A stretch of DNA of 47,011 nt from CAZUTK01 sp964623265 (GTDB taxonomy: Bacteria; Electryoneota; B3-LCP), in NCBI GenBank assembly GCA_964623265.1, contig CAZUTK010000015.1:1-47011 (forward strand), in the 5' to 3' direction. The notes beneath the pieces were generated by a model. The model made no database searches. It saw only the letters and a program-made list of their open reading frames with translations, and had not been told where the DNA came from. The translations under genes were made by a program, and so were the position numbers. Below are positions 17,706 through 25,594 of the stretch, piece by piece. Numbering within the stretch: the first letter of the stretch is position 1; each line of letters opens with the position of its first letter.

Positions 17706-18779
17706 TTACGTCTTATTCGAATCGTTCTCTTGGTGGATGCGCAATCCCTGCGGAATATGCAGGGTTCTCTGCGGGAAGGGGATTTCAATCCCTTCCGCGC
17801 GAAAACGTTTGAAAATCCGCTTGCGCAGCAGATGCTGAGCGGGGTATTGATCCACGAACTCCTTCACCTGACAGATCAGGGTGAAATTCAAGGAAGAGTC
17901 CCCGAAGCCGGGCATGAAGCGCACGAAAGGCGCAGGTTCTTTCAGGAGCCCGGGCAGCTCGTCGGCGCAGCACAACGCTTCGTCAATCAGAATCTTCTCC
18001 ACCTGATCGGGATCGGAATCGTAAGATACGCCGATCGGAATATACAGAGACATCCGCGGTTCGGGCAGATGATAATTGGTGATGATGGTTTGAGCCAGCT
18101 TGCTGTTGGGCACAATGATGTTGTTGTTCGCCAGCGCGCGGATGGTGGTGGCTCGCCAGCTGATGTCCGTTACATATCCCTCCTCGCCCGATTCCAGCTT
18201 GATGTAATCGTTCACGCGGACCTGCTGCGCCATCATCAGATACATCCCCGAGAAAAGATTCGACAGGGTATCCTGCAAAGCCAGCGCCACCGCAAGCCCT
18301 CCGACGCCTAACGCCGTGATGATCGGGGTGATGGAGATGCTGAGCGCTTGGAAGATGAACAGGAGCCCGATGATGTAGACGACGATCTTGGCGAAATTCT
18401 GCGTCAGACTGGTGGCGGCGAGCGCTCCGGCGCGTTTCGATCCGTAGCGGAACACTAGTTCGCCGGCGATGCGCCCCAAGGCCCAGGTGATGGAGACGAT
18501 CCAGATGATGATCGTGACGCGGTCAATCCACTTCTGAGCCAGCGGATTGTGATGGATGATGCGGCTGGCAAGATTCATCCCGAGTAAAAAGAACCAGAGC
18601 CAGGATGGTCCCTTGACCGCCGCCAGCACGATGTCGTCGAAGCGCGTCTTCGTCTTACGGGTGAGTCTTTCCACCCATTTGAAGACGATCAGCCGAACGA
18701 AGTAGCCGGCGACGACCGTGCCGACCAGAATCGCCAGAGCCAGGAAGATGAGTCGGTAGTGCGTTATGAGATAGTCCAT
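17706..18779 (-). CDS. MscS-family mechanosensitive channel
   Basis: The 357-residue protein has four or five N-terminal membrane helices. The pore helix is rich in Gly and Ala (GVGGLAVALALQDTLSNLFSGM, key part VGGLAVALALQDTLSNLFSG). The cytoplasmic beta domain follows, with GYVTDISWRATTIRAL and IIVPNSKLAQTIITNY. These are the TM3 and vestibule signatures of MscS channels, which release solutes on osmotic downshock. The start is 19 bp after the nuoB stop. It is embedded in the complex I locus and splits nuoB from nuoC, which is unusual. Confidence 0.93.
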   Translation of the reverse strand: MDYLITHYRLIFLALAILVGTVVAGYFVRLIVFKWVERLTRKTKTRFDDIVLAAVKGPSWLWFFLLGMNLASRIIHHNPLAQKWIDRVTIIIWIVSITWALGRIAGELVFRYGSKRAGALAATSLTQNFAKIVVYIIGLLFIFQALSISITPIITALGVGGLAVALALQDTLSNLFSGMYLMMAQQVRVNDYIKLESGEEGYVTDISWRATTIRALANNNIIVPNSKLAQTIITNYHLPEPRMSLYIPIGVSYDSDPDQVEKILIDEALCCADELPGLLKEPAPFVRFMPGFGDSSLNFTLICQVKEFVDQYPAQHLLRKRIFKRFRAEGIEIPFPQRTLHIPQGLRIHQENDSNKT

Positions 18780-18798
18780 GCAGACCGATGAAAAAGAG

Positions 18799-19269
18799 TC
18801 ACGCCTTTCGCTTCTGAATTTTTTCCTGCAGCTTGATCAGTCCATCCAGAACCATCTCCGGACGAGGAGGACAACCGGGGATATAGACGTCCACCGGGAT
18901 GCAGACATCAATCCCCTGCATCGTGGCGTAGTTGTTGTACGGTCCGCCGGCGGACGCGCAGGCTCCGAAGGCGACCACCCACTTGGGATCCGCCATCTGA
19001 TCGTATACCCGTTTGAGGATCGGCCCGATCTTGTGAGAAATCGTCCCCACGACGATCAACAAATCGGACTGGCGGGGCGAGAAGCGCGGCAGCCCGGCTC
19101 CGAAACGGTCAATGTCGTAGTGCGCGCAGGCGACGGACATGTATTCCATCCCGCAGCACGCGGTGACGAAGGGATAGAGGAAAAGCGAATATTTTCTGCC
19201 CCAACCGAGCACATGCTCCAGTTTGCTGGTGACGGCGATGCCGGGGATCACCCCCCGATCTATTTCCAT
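18799..19269 (-). CDS. nuoB: NADH-quinone oxidoreductase subunit B
   Basis: The 156-residue protein binds cluster N2, the last in the chain before quinone. Ligands are the tandem Cys pair in TACCGMEYM, the Cys in FGACASAGGPY and the Cys in YIPGCPPRPE. The length and order are normal. Its start overlaps the end of nuoA by 10 bp, indicating translational coupling. The next gene downstream is an MscS channel, not nuoC. Confidence 0.97.
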   Translation of the reverse strand: MEIDRGVIPGIAVTSKLEHVLGWGRKYSLFLYPFVTACCGMEYMSVACAHYDIDRFGAGLPRFSPRQSDLLIVVGTISHKIGPILKRVYDQMADPKWVVAFGACASAGGPYNNYATMQGIDVCIPVDVYIPGCPPRPEMVLDGLIKLQEKIQKRKA

Positions 19270-19619
19270 TGCATGACTCCTCTCTTGACCGCATAGAACA
19301 AACCTGCCATCAGGACCGCGATGAACACCACGATGGAGACGAAGGCGAACGGCGTCAACTGCCGGAAGACCGCTGCCCAGGGATACAGGAAGATGATCTC
19401 CGCGTCAAAGATGATGAAGAGAATGGCGACGAGGTAGAATTTGACGGGGATTCGGTAGTCGCCGGCATCGCCGGTCGGCACGATGCCGCATTCGAAGGGT
19501 TCCGCTTTCACCGGATTGGGACGCTTGGGACCCAGAAAGACAGCGGCAGCCAACATTACAGCGGTCAGTATTCCTGCAGAAATCAGCAGCCAGACGATGG
19601 GTGTGAACGATTGGATCAC
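19260..19619 (-). CDS. nuoA: NADH-quinone oxidoreductase subunit A
   Basis: The 119-residue protein has three membrane helices, the loop KAEPFECGIVPTGDA with the conserved E-x-x-E/C-G pattern, and the FDAEIIFLYPWA segment that is diagnostic for NuoA. It anchors the peripheral arm to the membrane next to NuoH. The start is a GTG at 19619, 15 bp after the stop of the DHH phosphoesterase gene. The promoter for both seems to lie ahead of that gene. Confidence 0.96.
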   Translation of the reverse strand: MIQSFTPIVWLLISAGILTAVMLAAAVFLGPKRPNPVKAEPFECGIVPTGDAGDYRIPVKFYLVAILFIIFDAEIIFLYPWAAVFRQLTPFAFVSIVVFIAVLMAGLFYAVKRGVMQWK

Positions 19620-19634
19620 GATGCGTTTTCTCCG

Positions 19635-20735
19635 TTATGGATTTGCCGGCAGCAAGGGCTCGCCGGGAAAGGAACGATCCACGCCGACCAGTTCGAGGAA
19701 TCGGCGGGTAAGCGTCTGTTGAATGCTGCGCGTTTTCTTCGCCCGCGCCTTATTTAAAATAATTCGTCCGCCCGCCATCTGTTCGTGCCCTCCGCCTGCG
19801 CCGTATGTGCGAGCTATTCTTGCGGCGACGATGCCCGCGTTCAAATCTCCCCACAAAAAGCGGATGGAGAAAACCAGTTGGTCTTCGTAGATGCCCATCA
19901 CCATTGTGCGGGTAATGTTTTCATGCCGCAGGAGGAAGTCGGCGATTTCCGCGACGGCGTCCGGGGATGGAATTTCCCCCAAGTTCGCGATCAGAGTGTC
20001 GCCGTACTTTTGCGCGGAATCAATGCCTCGCTTGAAAACACCGAAATAATCTCCGGGGATCTTCGCTTTCACTACGCGATGGAGCAGGCTCCAATCTACA
20101 GAATCGAACAAGTCGAAGTGAGCCTGGCGGTCTGCGTTGCAAACACCACGCCCCAGATCCTGAGTTTCGCTCTTGATGGCGTAGAAAAGAGCGGTGGCGA
20201 GCCGTGTGTCTATGCCGATCTTTAAGTCGTGAAGATATTCCACCAGGATCGTGCTTACCGCCCCGTAGTTCGGGCGGATATCCAGGAACGGAGCATGCAA
20301 TGCATGCCGTCTTGGGTGATGATCTATCACCGCTCGGATCGGCATTGTGCGTGGCAGGTTGGCGTTGCCGGCGCCGGGTTGAGCGTCCACCATCAACACG
20401 GCATCCCAGATCTGATGTTGCAGAATATCTATGGGATGCAGGTCGAGTTCGAGTTCTAATGTGAGAGCGCGGTTCTCGGCGCGCCCGAGAATGCCGCCGA
20501 TGGCGATTTTGGGATTCAGATCGGTCTTCTCAGTGAGAATGGTTTGCAGCGCCAGACCGGCGGCCAGGGCATCCGGATCCGGATTTTCGTGCGAAGTGAT
20601 GAGGACATTGCCTTGCTTCGGGAGAATCGCCAGGAGACGCCGCGCCTTGTCGTAGGAATCCCGCTCCCGAGCAGCGGAACGCTTTCGATCCGGCTTGCCT
20701 TGCAGTCCGGATGGTGTCTTATTCCTGCTCGTCAA
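19635..20735 (-). CDS. DHH/DHHA1-family phosphoesterase (NrnA-like)
   Basis: The 366-residue protein has the DHH catalytic motifs SHENPDPDALAAG (His49, Asp53, Asp55), VDAQPG and DHHP, and a C-terminal DHHA1 domain with GAGGGHEQMAGG. Relatives are Mn-dependent enzymes that degrade short oligonucleotides, pAp or cyclic dinucleotides. Which substrate applies cannot be told from the sequence. A basic, probably disordered stretch of about 25 residues precedes the domain. The start is a TTG at 20735, 28 bp from the promoter -10 element. With only 15 bp to nuoA, this gene is the likely first cistron of the nuo operon. Confidence 0.88.
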   Translation of the reverse strand: MTSRNKTPSGLQGKPDRKRSAARERDSYDKARRLLAILPKQGNVLITSHENPDPDALAAGLALQTILTEKTDLNPKIAIGGILGRAENRALTLELELDLHPIDILQHQIWDAVLMVDAQPGAGNANLPRTMPIRAVIDHHPRRHALHAPFLDIRPNYGAVSTILVEYLHDLKIGIDTRLATALFYAIKSETQDLGRGVCNADRQAHFDLFDSVDWSLLHRVVKAKIPGDYFGVFKRGIDSAQKYGDTLIANLGEIPSPDAVAEIADFLLRHENITRTMVMGIYEDQLVFSIRFLWGDLNAGIVAARIARTYGAGGGHEQMAGGRIILNKARAKKTRSIQQTLTRRFLELVGVDRSFPGEPLLPANP

Positions 20736-20763
20736 TCGCCTATTTCAAATCCATTGAAGCTAT

Positions 20764-20792
20764 AATATAAACAGGTTTCAGGCTAAATTCAA
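20764..20792 (-). promoter_or_regulatory. sigma-70 type promoter for the DHH-nuo array
   Basis: On the minus strand TTGAAT (20787-20792) and TATATT (20764-20769) are separated by exactly 17 bp. Transcription would begin near 20757, about 22 bases before the TTG start of the DHH gene. The -10 hexamer is the same as in three other promoters of this window. Confidence 0.55.
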
Positions 20793-20837
20793 CCTCTTTC
20801 GGCACGGATCATTTTCGCGGAGTGAATCCCATTCGTG

Positions 20838-21659
20838 TTATTTGATCTGCGCAGAACCGATTTCGCCGGTGTTATAATCCAATTCGGATCCCATCATACT
20901 GTGGGGAATCGAGAAAATCACGAGGAGCAAAACGGATGCGAGAAGAATCGGTAAACGCGCCGACTTGCCCCGCAGCAAAGAGATGAAGGCGATCCCCCAG
21001 CCGATCATAGCGATAAGAGTCTTGTTGTCCGTCAGATCCCACCCCCAGGGAACGCCTGTCCAGAATTCGCCGAAGGCGAATTTCTGCACGATCGGTCCGA
21101 AAATCATCCCGCCGAGGAACAGGAGTCCGGTCGCCCAGTATGCGAGTTTGCGGGGCTTTCCGTCCGCCGGGATGGCTTCCAAGCCGGCTCGTGTGGAAAT
21201 CAGCATCGCCAGAAACATCAACAGCACATGCGGAGCCAGCGCCCAGGCGGGCACATCACCCTTGAAGCGGATCACCGCGTCGCGATCCTCCGGCACGGTC
21301 ACCACATCCCCATCGGATGACAGCCGCAGGTAGTATTCCAGTTTGCCGGCGGGCGGCTGCTGCGGAAGCTCCCCTTGCAGCATTTCGCCTCGGCGAGTCA
21401 GCTGGATTTCCGTCCAAGGATCCTGCGTCTTGTAGCGCTTGTAAATCAAGACGCCCTGCACCAGGGTGGATGGAACCTTGATTTCTACGACCGCATTGCT
21501 GTTCCCGCCGTGGCTGCGGATTAATTCATAGACGTAGGTTTCCCCACTCAGTTGGATTTTTCCCCGCAGTGGATAGGTCGGTCCGGTGCGCCGTTGATAC
21601 ACCGCGGCGCTCAGCGTGATGACAACCGCCAGAATCCAGAAAATGACATTGCGTGACAT
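20838..21659 (-). CDS. conserved-looking membrane protein of unknown function
   Basis: I do not recognise a named family. The 273-residue protein has one N-terminal helix (about 5-22), an external region of about 110 residues and predicted beta character (28-135), and four helices (about 139-157, 174-192, 214-228, 236-253). The external part has features of an immunoglobulin-like fold (VEIKVPS, GVLIYKRYKTQDPW, KLEYYLRLSSDG). The loop before the third of these helices contains GVPWGWDLTDNKTL, and the C-terminus carries HSMMGSELDYNTGE; both look like conserved sites. The gene is flanked by the DHH promoter region downstream and a 224-bp gap upstream, so it is probably monocistronic. A weak promoter candidate (TTGGTT, 17 bp, GATAAA) lies in that gap. 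Confidence 0.75.
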   Translation of the reverse strand: MSRNVIFWILAVVITLSAAVYQRRTGPTYPLRGKIQLSGETYVYELIRSHGGNSNAVVEIKVPSTLVQGVLIYKRYKTQDPWTEIQLTRRGEMLQGELPQQPPAGKLEYYLRLSSDGDVVTVPEDRDAVIRFKGDVPAWALAPHVLLMFLAMLISTRAGLEAIPADGKPRKLAYWATGLLFLGGMIFGPIVQKFAFGEFWTGVPWGWDLTDNKTLIAMIGWGIAFISLLRGKSARLPILLASVLLLVIFSIPHSMMGSELDYNTGEIGSAQIK

Positions 21660-21883
21660 CGTTATGTCCTCTTTTTACTGGAATCATTGCAGGGCGCCCC
21701 GGACCACCCGCAATTTTTATCTTTATACGAATTCGCTGAACCAACGATGGTGCAAATCGAGATGAGTGCTGTCCGAAAGGATAAACAGATGAGAGTCGTT
21801 TAAGAAACAGAATATACGAAAATCAGTGATGACTGTCAAACGCTTTTCCTGCGACTCTGCTTGAGGATCCGGCGGGAATCTTT

Positions 21884-22567
21884 TCACCAGCGCCGTCTCC
21901 AGCGCCGCCCGGATCGCATCCTGCGCACCAGCAGAATGCCCGCCAGAAAGCCGCCGATGTGCGCCATATAAGCGACATGGGTGCTCTGACCGCCGCTGTC
22001 TCCCAGGACATAAAACAACTGCATGACGAACCAGAACCCCAAGACATAGAACGCCGGCACCCGCACCCTCGTGACGAAAAAGACCAGGATCACCAGCGTC
22101 AAAATCCTCGTGCCGGGAAATGTGATGAGATACGCTCCCAGCACGCCCGCGATCGCCCCAGAGGCTCCCACCATGGGAAGCGTCGAATAAGGGTTCAGCG
22201 CCAGATGCGCGATCGCGGCGATCATCCCGCAGAACAGGTAAAACAAGATGAAGCGGATTTTCCCCAGTACGTCTTCTATATTATTGCCGAAGATCCAGAG
22301 GTAGAGCATATTGCCTAACAGGTGAAACAGACTGCCGTGGATGAATTGGGAGGTTATCAGCGTCAAAGCTCCGGGCGGTCCTGCGTGCATCTTCGGCGCG
22401 AATCCCAGCAGTTGCGCGGGCGTCATCCCATAACTGGCGATGAAATAGAATAGTACTTGCGGGGGTAATGTCAATTGATAAAGGTAAACTCCAACGTTCG
22501 CCGCGATCAGAGTGACCGTCACGATGGGGAAGGTGCGGGTCGGATTCTCATCTTTTAATGGAATCAT
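21884..22567 (-). CDS. rhomboid-family intramembrane serine protease
   Basis: The 227-residue protein has six to seven helices and the rhomboid catalytic dyad: Ser136 in GASGAIAG and His203 in AHIGGFLAG. The QFIHGSLFHLLGNMLYLWIFGNN region (key parts FIHGSLFHLLGNM and IFGNNIED) holds the conserved His and Asn of the family. Rhomboids cut membrane proteins within or near a helix. The C-terminus is short and rich in Arg and Trp. Its start overlaps the end of the M23 peptidase gene by 4 bp, so the two are coupled. The substrate is unknown. Confidence 0.94.
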   Translation of the reverse strand: MIPLKDENPTRTFPIVTVTLIAANVGVYLYQLTLPPQVLFYFIASYGMTPAQLLGFAPKMHAGPPGALTLITSQFIHGSLFHLLGNMLYLWIFGNNIEDVLGKIRFILFYLFCGMIAAIAHLALNPYSTLPMVGASGAIAGVLGAYLITFPGTRILTLVILVFFVTRVRVPAFYVLGFWFVMQLFYVLGDSGGQSTHVAYMAHIGGFLAGILLVRRMRSGRRWRRRW

Positions 22568-24651
22568 GGATGAGTGATCCTGAGGTTCCTGTGCAGTTCT
22601 GTTAGGTTGCCGGAAAAATCGCGGAGAAGCAGCTTGATCCGATGTTCTCCCGGTGCCAGGGGTTCGCCCACCGTTCCGCTGATCGTGCGGGCTTCCGAAT
22701 CGTATTCCATCAAGACGAATTCCCCATCCACTTCGAGAACCACGGTGCGGTCGTCCAGACCGGATAAATCGTCGCGCACCGACATTCGAAAAGTCGGTTG
22801 ACGCTGCGACGTCGTTGCCGGGGGTGAGATCCAGGTGATCGCCGGCGGAGTAACATCCTTGCGCAGCGCGTACGATTCCAACCGAGGGGAACTGCCCGTC
22901 ACAAAGCCGTTCTTTTCGCCGAGATTGTTATCCACGAATGCCCAGGTCCCGTGATGAGTCAGTTTGTAAACTCCCAGTTTCTCCGGTTGCGTTTCCGTTT
23001 CCGGAATCCGGATCGAAATGCGCACGGATCCGCGGATGGGTACGTCGTTGGGTTCAAGGCGATAGATCGGGCTTTTGTAGGTGTCATCCGCAGGGGATTT
23101 CTCTGCGATAACCCGAGCGTATAGCGTGCGGTAGACGGCGTCTCGATCGAATTCCGCGATGAAATCGCCGTCCTCGGAGAGCGCCGTCCCCCCGCTGGTC
23201 TTGATGGGTTGGATGTACCAGAAAGCGGTATCCGTTCGCGTAAATCCCGCAGTGGGCTCTCTTTGCGCCACCACTGTCCAGTATCCCGGCGGAAAGGGCT
23301 GCAGCAACAGTTTCCCGACGTGTTTCCCATTCATTGGGATTAGAGGTATTTCGCAGCGATACGGTTCGAGCAGCGAGAGCTGCGGGTTCCCCGCGGCTTT
23401 CCCGTTCGGCAGGGAGAAGACCACGTAGTCGTCGAAAAATTCCGCGGACGGCGCTGATCCTGCGGAAGCCGACGCGCGAGGGTGTTGCGTTGGATCTTGC
23501 CGATGTCCGAAAAATCCGAAAATGCGGGTGTATCCCGTCAGCGGCGGATATAGAGACGAGGCTTTGATTTCGAATCCGCCCCGGATCCGCGCCGCGTTGC
23601 CCGCGAAATCCGTGAGGACGATTTCGTATTCGTGGATGCCGGGCGCCAGGTCGTGGCTGTCGAGAATTCCGTCCCCGGCGCGGTAAAAATCCACGCTGAT
23701 GGAGGGATCTTTGAAAAGGTGATTGAAGGCTTCGCCCGTCTTGCGCCGCAGACGATAATTTCGCTCCAGGTCGATCTGCTTCTCTTTATAGAAATCGAAT
23801 GCGTCGTAGCGCGCGGAAAACGCCAGGGAATCGTCTATATATAAATCCAACGCGTACAAACCGAGCTGGTTGGACGAGTCGTTGACCCGATCATAAGCCG
23901 AAATGCCCAGTCCAATTCGCCCGAATAAAGCCGGCGTTTGCTGCACCCGATACCGGTTCATCCTCTCCAGCGTCAAACGAACGATCTGCGGATGAAACCC
24001 GTCGTTGACTTCGGAATTGCCGTCCAGCGGAAAGAAAGCGACTTTTTCCGGTACGGGCGCCTGGCTGTCAGCCACGGTGAAGCCATATAGGAAGGGATTG
24101 CAATATCCCGCTCCGTCGCGGATCTCGAAATGCAGATGCGGCGATCCGACTCCGGAATCCCCCGTATAGGCGACGATGTCCCCTCTCTTGAACGGCAGTT
24201 CTTCCGGCTGAAAGAACATCTCGCAGCGAAATTGCTTCGCGCGCATCTGCTCAGCGCGAACCACTCTTTCCACCGACGGCGTGAATTTCTGCAGATGAGC
24301 GTAAACCGCCATGTTGCCGTCCTGCAGCTGCAGATAAAGAACCCGTCCATAGCCGTAAGGAGATACTTTGATGCGCGCGACATAGCCGTCCGCGACGGCG
24401 TAGCAGGGGAAACCCGTGCGCTGCTGGGTGCGGATATCAATTCCGAAATGAAAATGTCCCGTGCGCGTTTCGGCGAAGGAGCTGGACAAGGACCGACTGG
24501 CGTTGGTAGGCCAGAGATATTGTGCGGTGTTTATTTTTAGGCGGCTTTGGGAAATGAGGTAGTGCAGCGGCAGCGCGATCAACGTAAATGCCGCGAGGAA
24601 AAAAAAGAAACGCCTGAGAGCGTTTCTTCGAAATGGAAACCTGAATCTCAT
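22564..24651 (-). CDS. M23-family peptidase with large C-terminal extension
   Basis: The 695-residue protein has an N-terminal hydrophobic helix (about 13-34) and then an M23 (LytM/NlpD-like) domain. Zinc ligands are His68 and Asp72 (HFGID) and His164 (HLHFE), with His119 (VYAHLQ) and His162 nearby. M23 enzymes cut peptidoglycan cross-links; all ligands are kept, so this should be active. The remaining about 500 residues form several beta-rich domains, including an Ig-like repeat near the C-terminus (FRMSVRDDLSGLDD, MEYDSEARTISGTV). It probably faces the periplasm. Spacing is 9 bp from the CpoB-like gene and the end overlaps the rhomboid gene by 4 bp. Confidence 0.9.
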   Translation of the reverse strand: MRFRFPFRRNALRRFFFFLAAFTLIALPLHYLISQSRLKINTAQYLWPTNASRSLSSSFAETRTGHFHFGIDIRTQQRTGFPCYAVADGYVARIKVSPYGYGRVLYLQLQDGNMAVYAHLQKFTPSVERVVRAEQMRAKQFRCEMFFQPEELPFKRGDIVAYTGDSGVGSPHLHFEIRDGAGYCNPFLYGFTVADSQAPVPEKVAFFPLDGNSEVNDGFHPQIVRLTLERMNRYRVQQTPALFGRIGLGISAYDRVNDSSNQLGLYALDLYIDDSLAFSARYDAFDFYKEKQIDLERNYRLRRKTGEAFNHLFKDPSISVDFYRAGDGILDSHDLAPGIHEYEIVLTDFAGNAARIRGGFEIKASSLYPPLTGYTRIFGFFGHRQDPTQHPRASASAGSAPSAEFFDDYVVFSLPNGKAAGNPQLSLLEPYRCEIPLIPMNGKHVGKLLLQPFPPGYWTVVAQREPTAGFTRTDTAFWYIQPIKTSGGTALSEDGDFIAEFDRDAVYRTLYARVIAEKSPADDTYKSPIYRLEPNDVPIRGSVRISIRIPETETQPEKLGVYKLTHHGTWAFVDNNLGEKNGFVTGSSPRLESYALRKDVTPPAITWISPPATTSQRQPTFRMSVRDDLSGLDDRTVVLEVDGEFVLMEYDSEARTISGTVGEPLAPGEHRIKLLLRDFSGNLTELHRNLRITHP

Positions 24652-24660
24652 ACGGGAAAC

Positions 24661-25389
24661 TTATTCGGGTATTTTTTCCAGTTCTGCGCGGGCGCGGGTG
24701 ACGTATTCGCTTTCCGGATAGTTTGCGATGAGGCGGTTCAATTCTTCGCGCGCAGTCGGGTATTTCTTCAGTTGAAGAAAGCAGAGAGCGATCTTGAATT
24801 GGGCGTCATCCGCTTTGTTGGCTTTGGAAAACGCCGCTACTTTTTGAAACTCCGCCAGAGCGATCTCGTATTTCTTCATTCCATAATAGCATTCCCCCAG
24901 CCAGTACTGACAGTTATCCGCGAGGCTGTGGCTGCGGTCGCTTTCCAGGAGGCTGCTGAAGAGATCCGCCGCTTGGTTGTACTCTCTTTTCTTGAAAAGT
25001 TCCAAAGCTTTTTCGTAATCCGCCGCATAGTCGTCGCTAAGTGTCGCCTTCTGCTTCGGAGTTTCAGCCATTCGATTGTTCTGTGGCTCCGATTCGTTTT
25101 CAGAGGAAGCCGGTTTTTCTTGATCTCGCTTCTGCAATTCCTCCAGCGCTTGACTGAACTGCCTTATTACCTCATCCTTCTTCTGTAACTCCGCCTGCAA
25201 CGTTTGGTTCTCCACGCGGGCTTCGCCCAAACTGTTGCGCAAAAACTCGTTCTCCTGCTGCAGCGCGGCGATCTGCGCCTGATCCCGGACGCTTCTCTCT
25301 TCGAGAGCCGTCGCTTTCTGGTTTGAACAACCCAGCAGAGGAGCGGCGCAACTAAATAAGAAAAGAGCAGCGGTCCAATGGCGTTTCAT
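24661..25389 (-). CDS. YbgF/CpoB-like lipoprotein with coiled coil and TPRs
   Basis: The 242-residue protein begins with a lipoprotein signal (AAPLLGC, lipobox Cys21). A coiled coil follows (about 28-92, heptad-rich with many Gln, Glu and Leu), then a linker, then three TPR-type repeats to the end (NCQYWLGECYYGMKKYEIAL and similar). This is the layout of CpoB/YbgF, which coordinates peptidoglycan synthesis with outer-membrane constriction next to Tol-Pal. No tol or pal gene is present in the window. It is preceded by a near-consensus promoter and GGAGG, and followed at 9 bp by the M23 gene. Confidence 0.85.
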   Translation of the reverse strand: MKRHWTAALFLFSCAAPLLGCSNQKATALEERSVRDQAQIAALQQENEFLRNSLGEARVENQTLQAELQKKDEVIRQFSQALEELQKRDQEKPASSENESEPQNNRMAETPKQKATLSDDYAADYEKALELFKKREYNQAADLFSSLLESDRSHSLADNCQYWLGECYYGMKKYEIALAEFQKVAAFSKANKADDAQFKIALCFLQLKKYPTAREELNRLIANYPESEYVTRARAELEKIPE

Positions 25390-25424
25390 ATTTCCCTCCG
25401 AAAACTTCGAACGGGTGATGCGGA

Positions 25425-25453
25425 AATATAAGGATTCTTGCAGGGAATGTCAA
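25425..25453 (-). promoter_or_regulatory. strong sigma-70 type promoter for the CpoB-M23-rhomboid operon
   Basis: On the minus strand TTGACA (25448-25453), a perfect -35 box, and TATATT (25425-25430) have a 17-bp spacer. The -10 box ends 36 bases before the ATG of the CpoB-like gene, and GGAGGG sits just before that start. Confidence 0.75.
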
Positions 25454-25538
25454 GGAATTTGGAAGAAACTCCGCAGGGTGATTTTTTGTGGCTCTCTGTT
25501 TGTCGGGGGGAGGACGGACCATAGGGGGATACAGCATT

Positions 25539-25581
25539 CGCGGCGCAGGGGAGCGGCAAAATGCGCCGCTCCCCTACCGCG
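25539..25581. repeat. long GC-rich inverted repeat after the subtilisin gene
   Basis: AGGGGAGCGGC (25547-25557) and GCCGCTCCCCT (25565-25575) form a perfect 11-bp stem with a 7-base loop. Beyond a small internal bulge, CGCGG (25539-25543) pairs with CCGCG (25577-25581). It begins 14 bp past the subtilisin stop. No U-run follows on either strand, so it looks more like an RNA-stabilising or REP-like element than an intrinsic terminator. Confidence 0.65.
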
Positions 25582-25594
25582 AAGTGTATCAACC

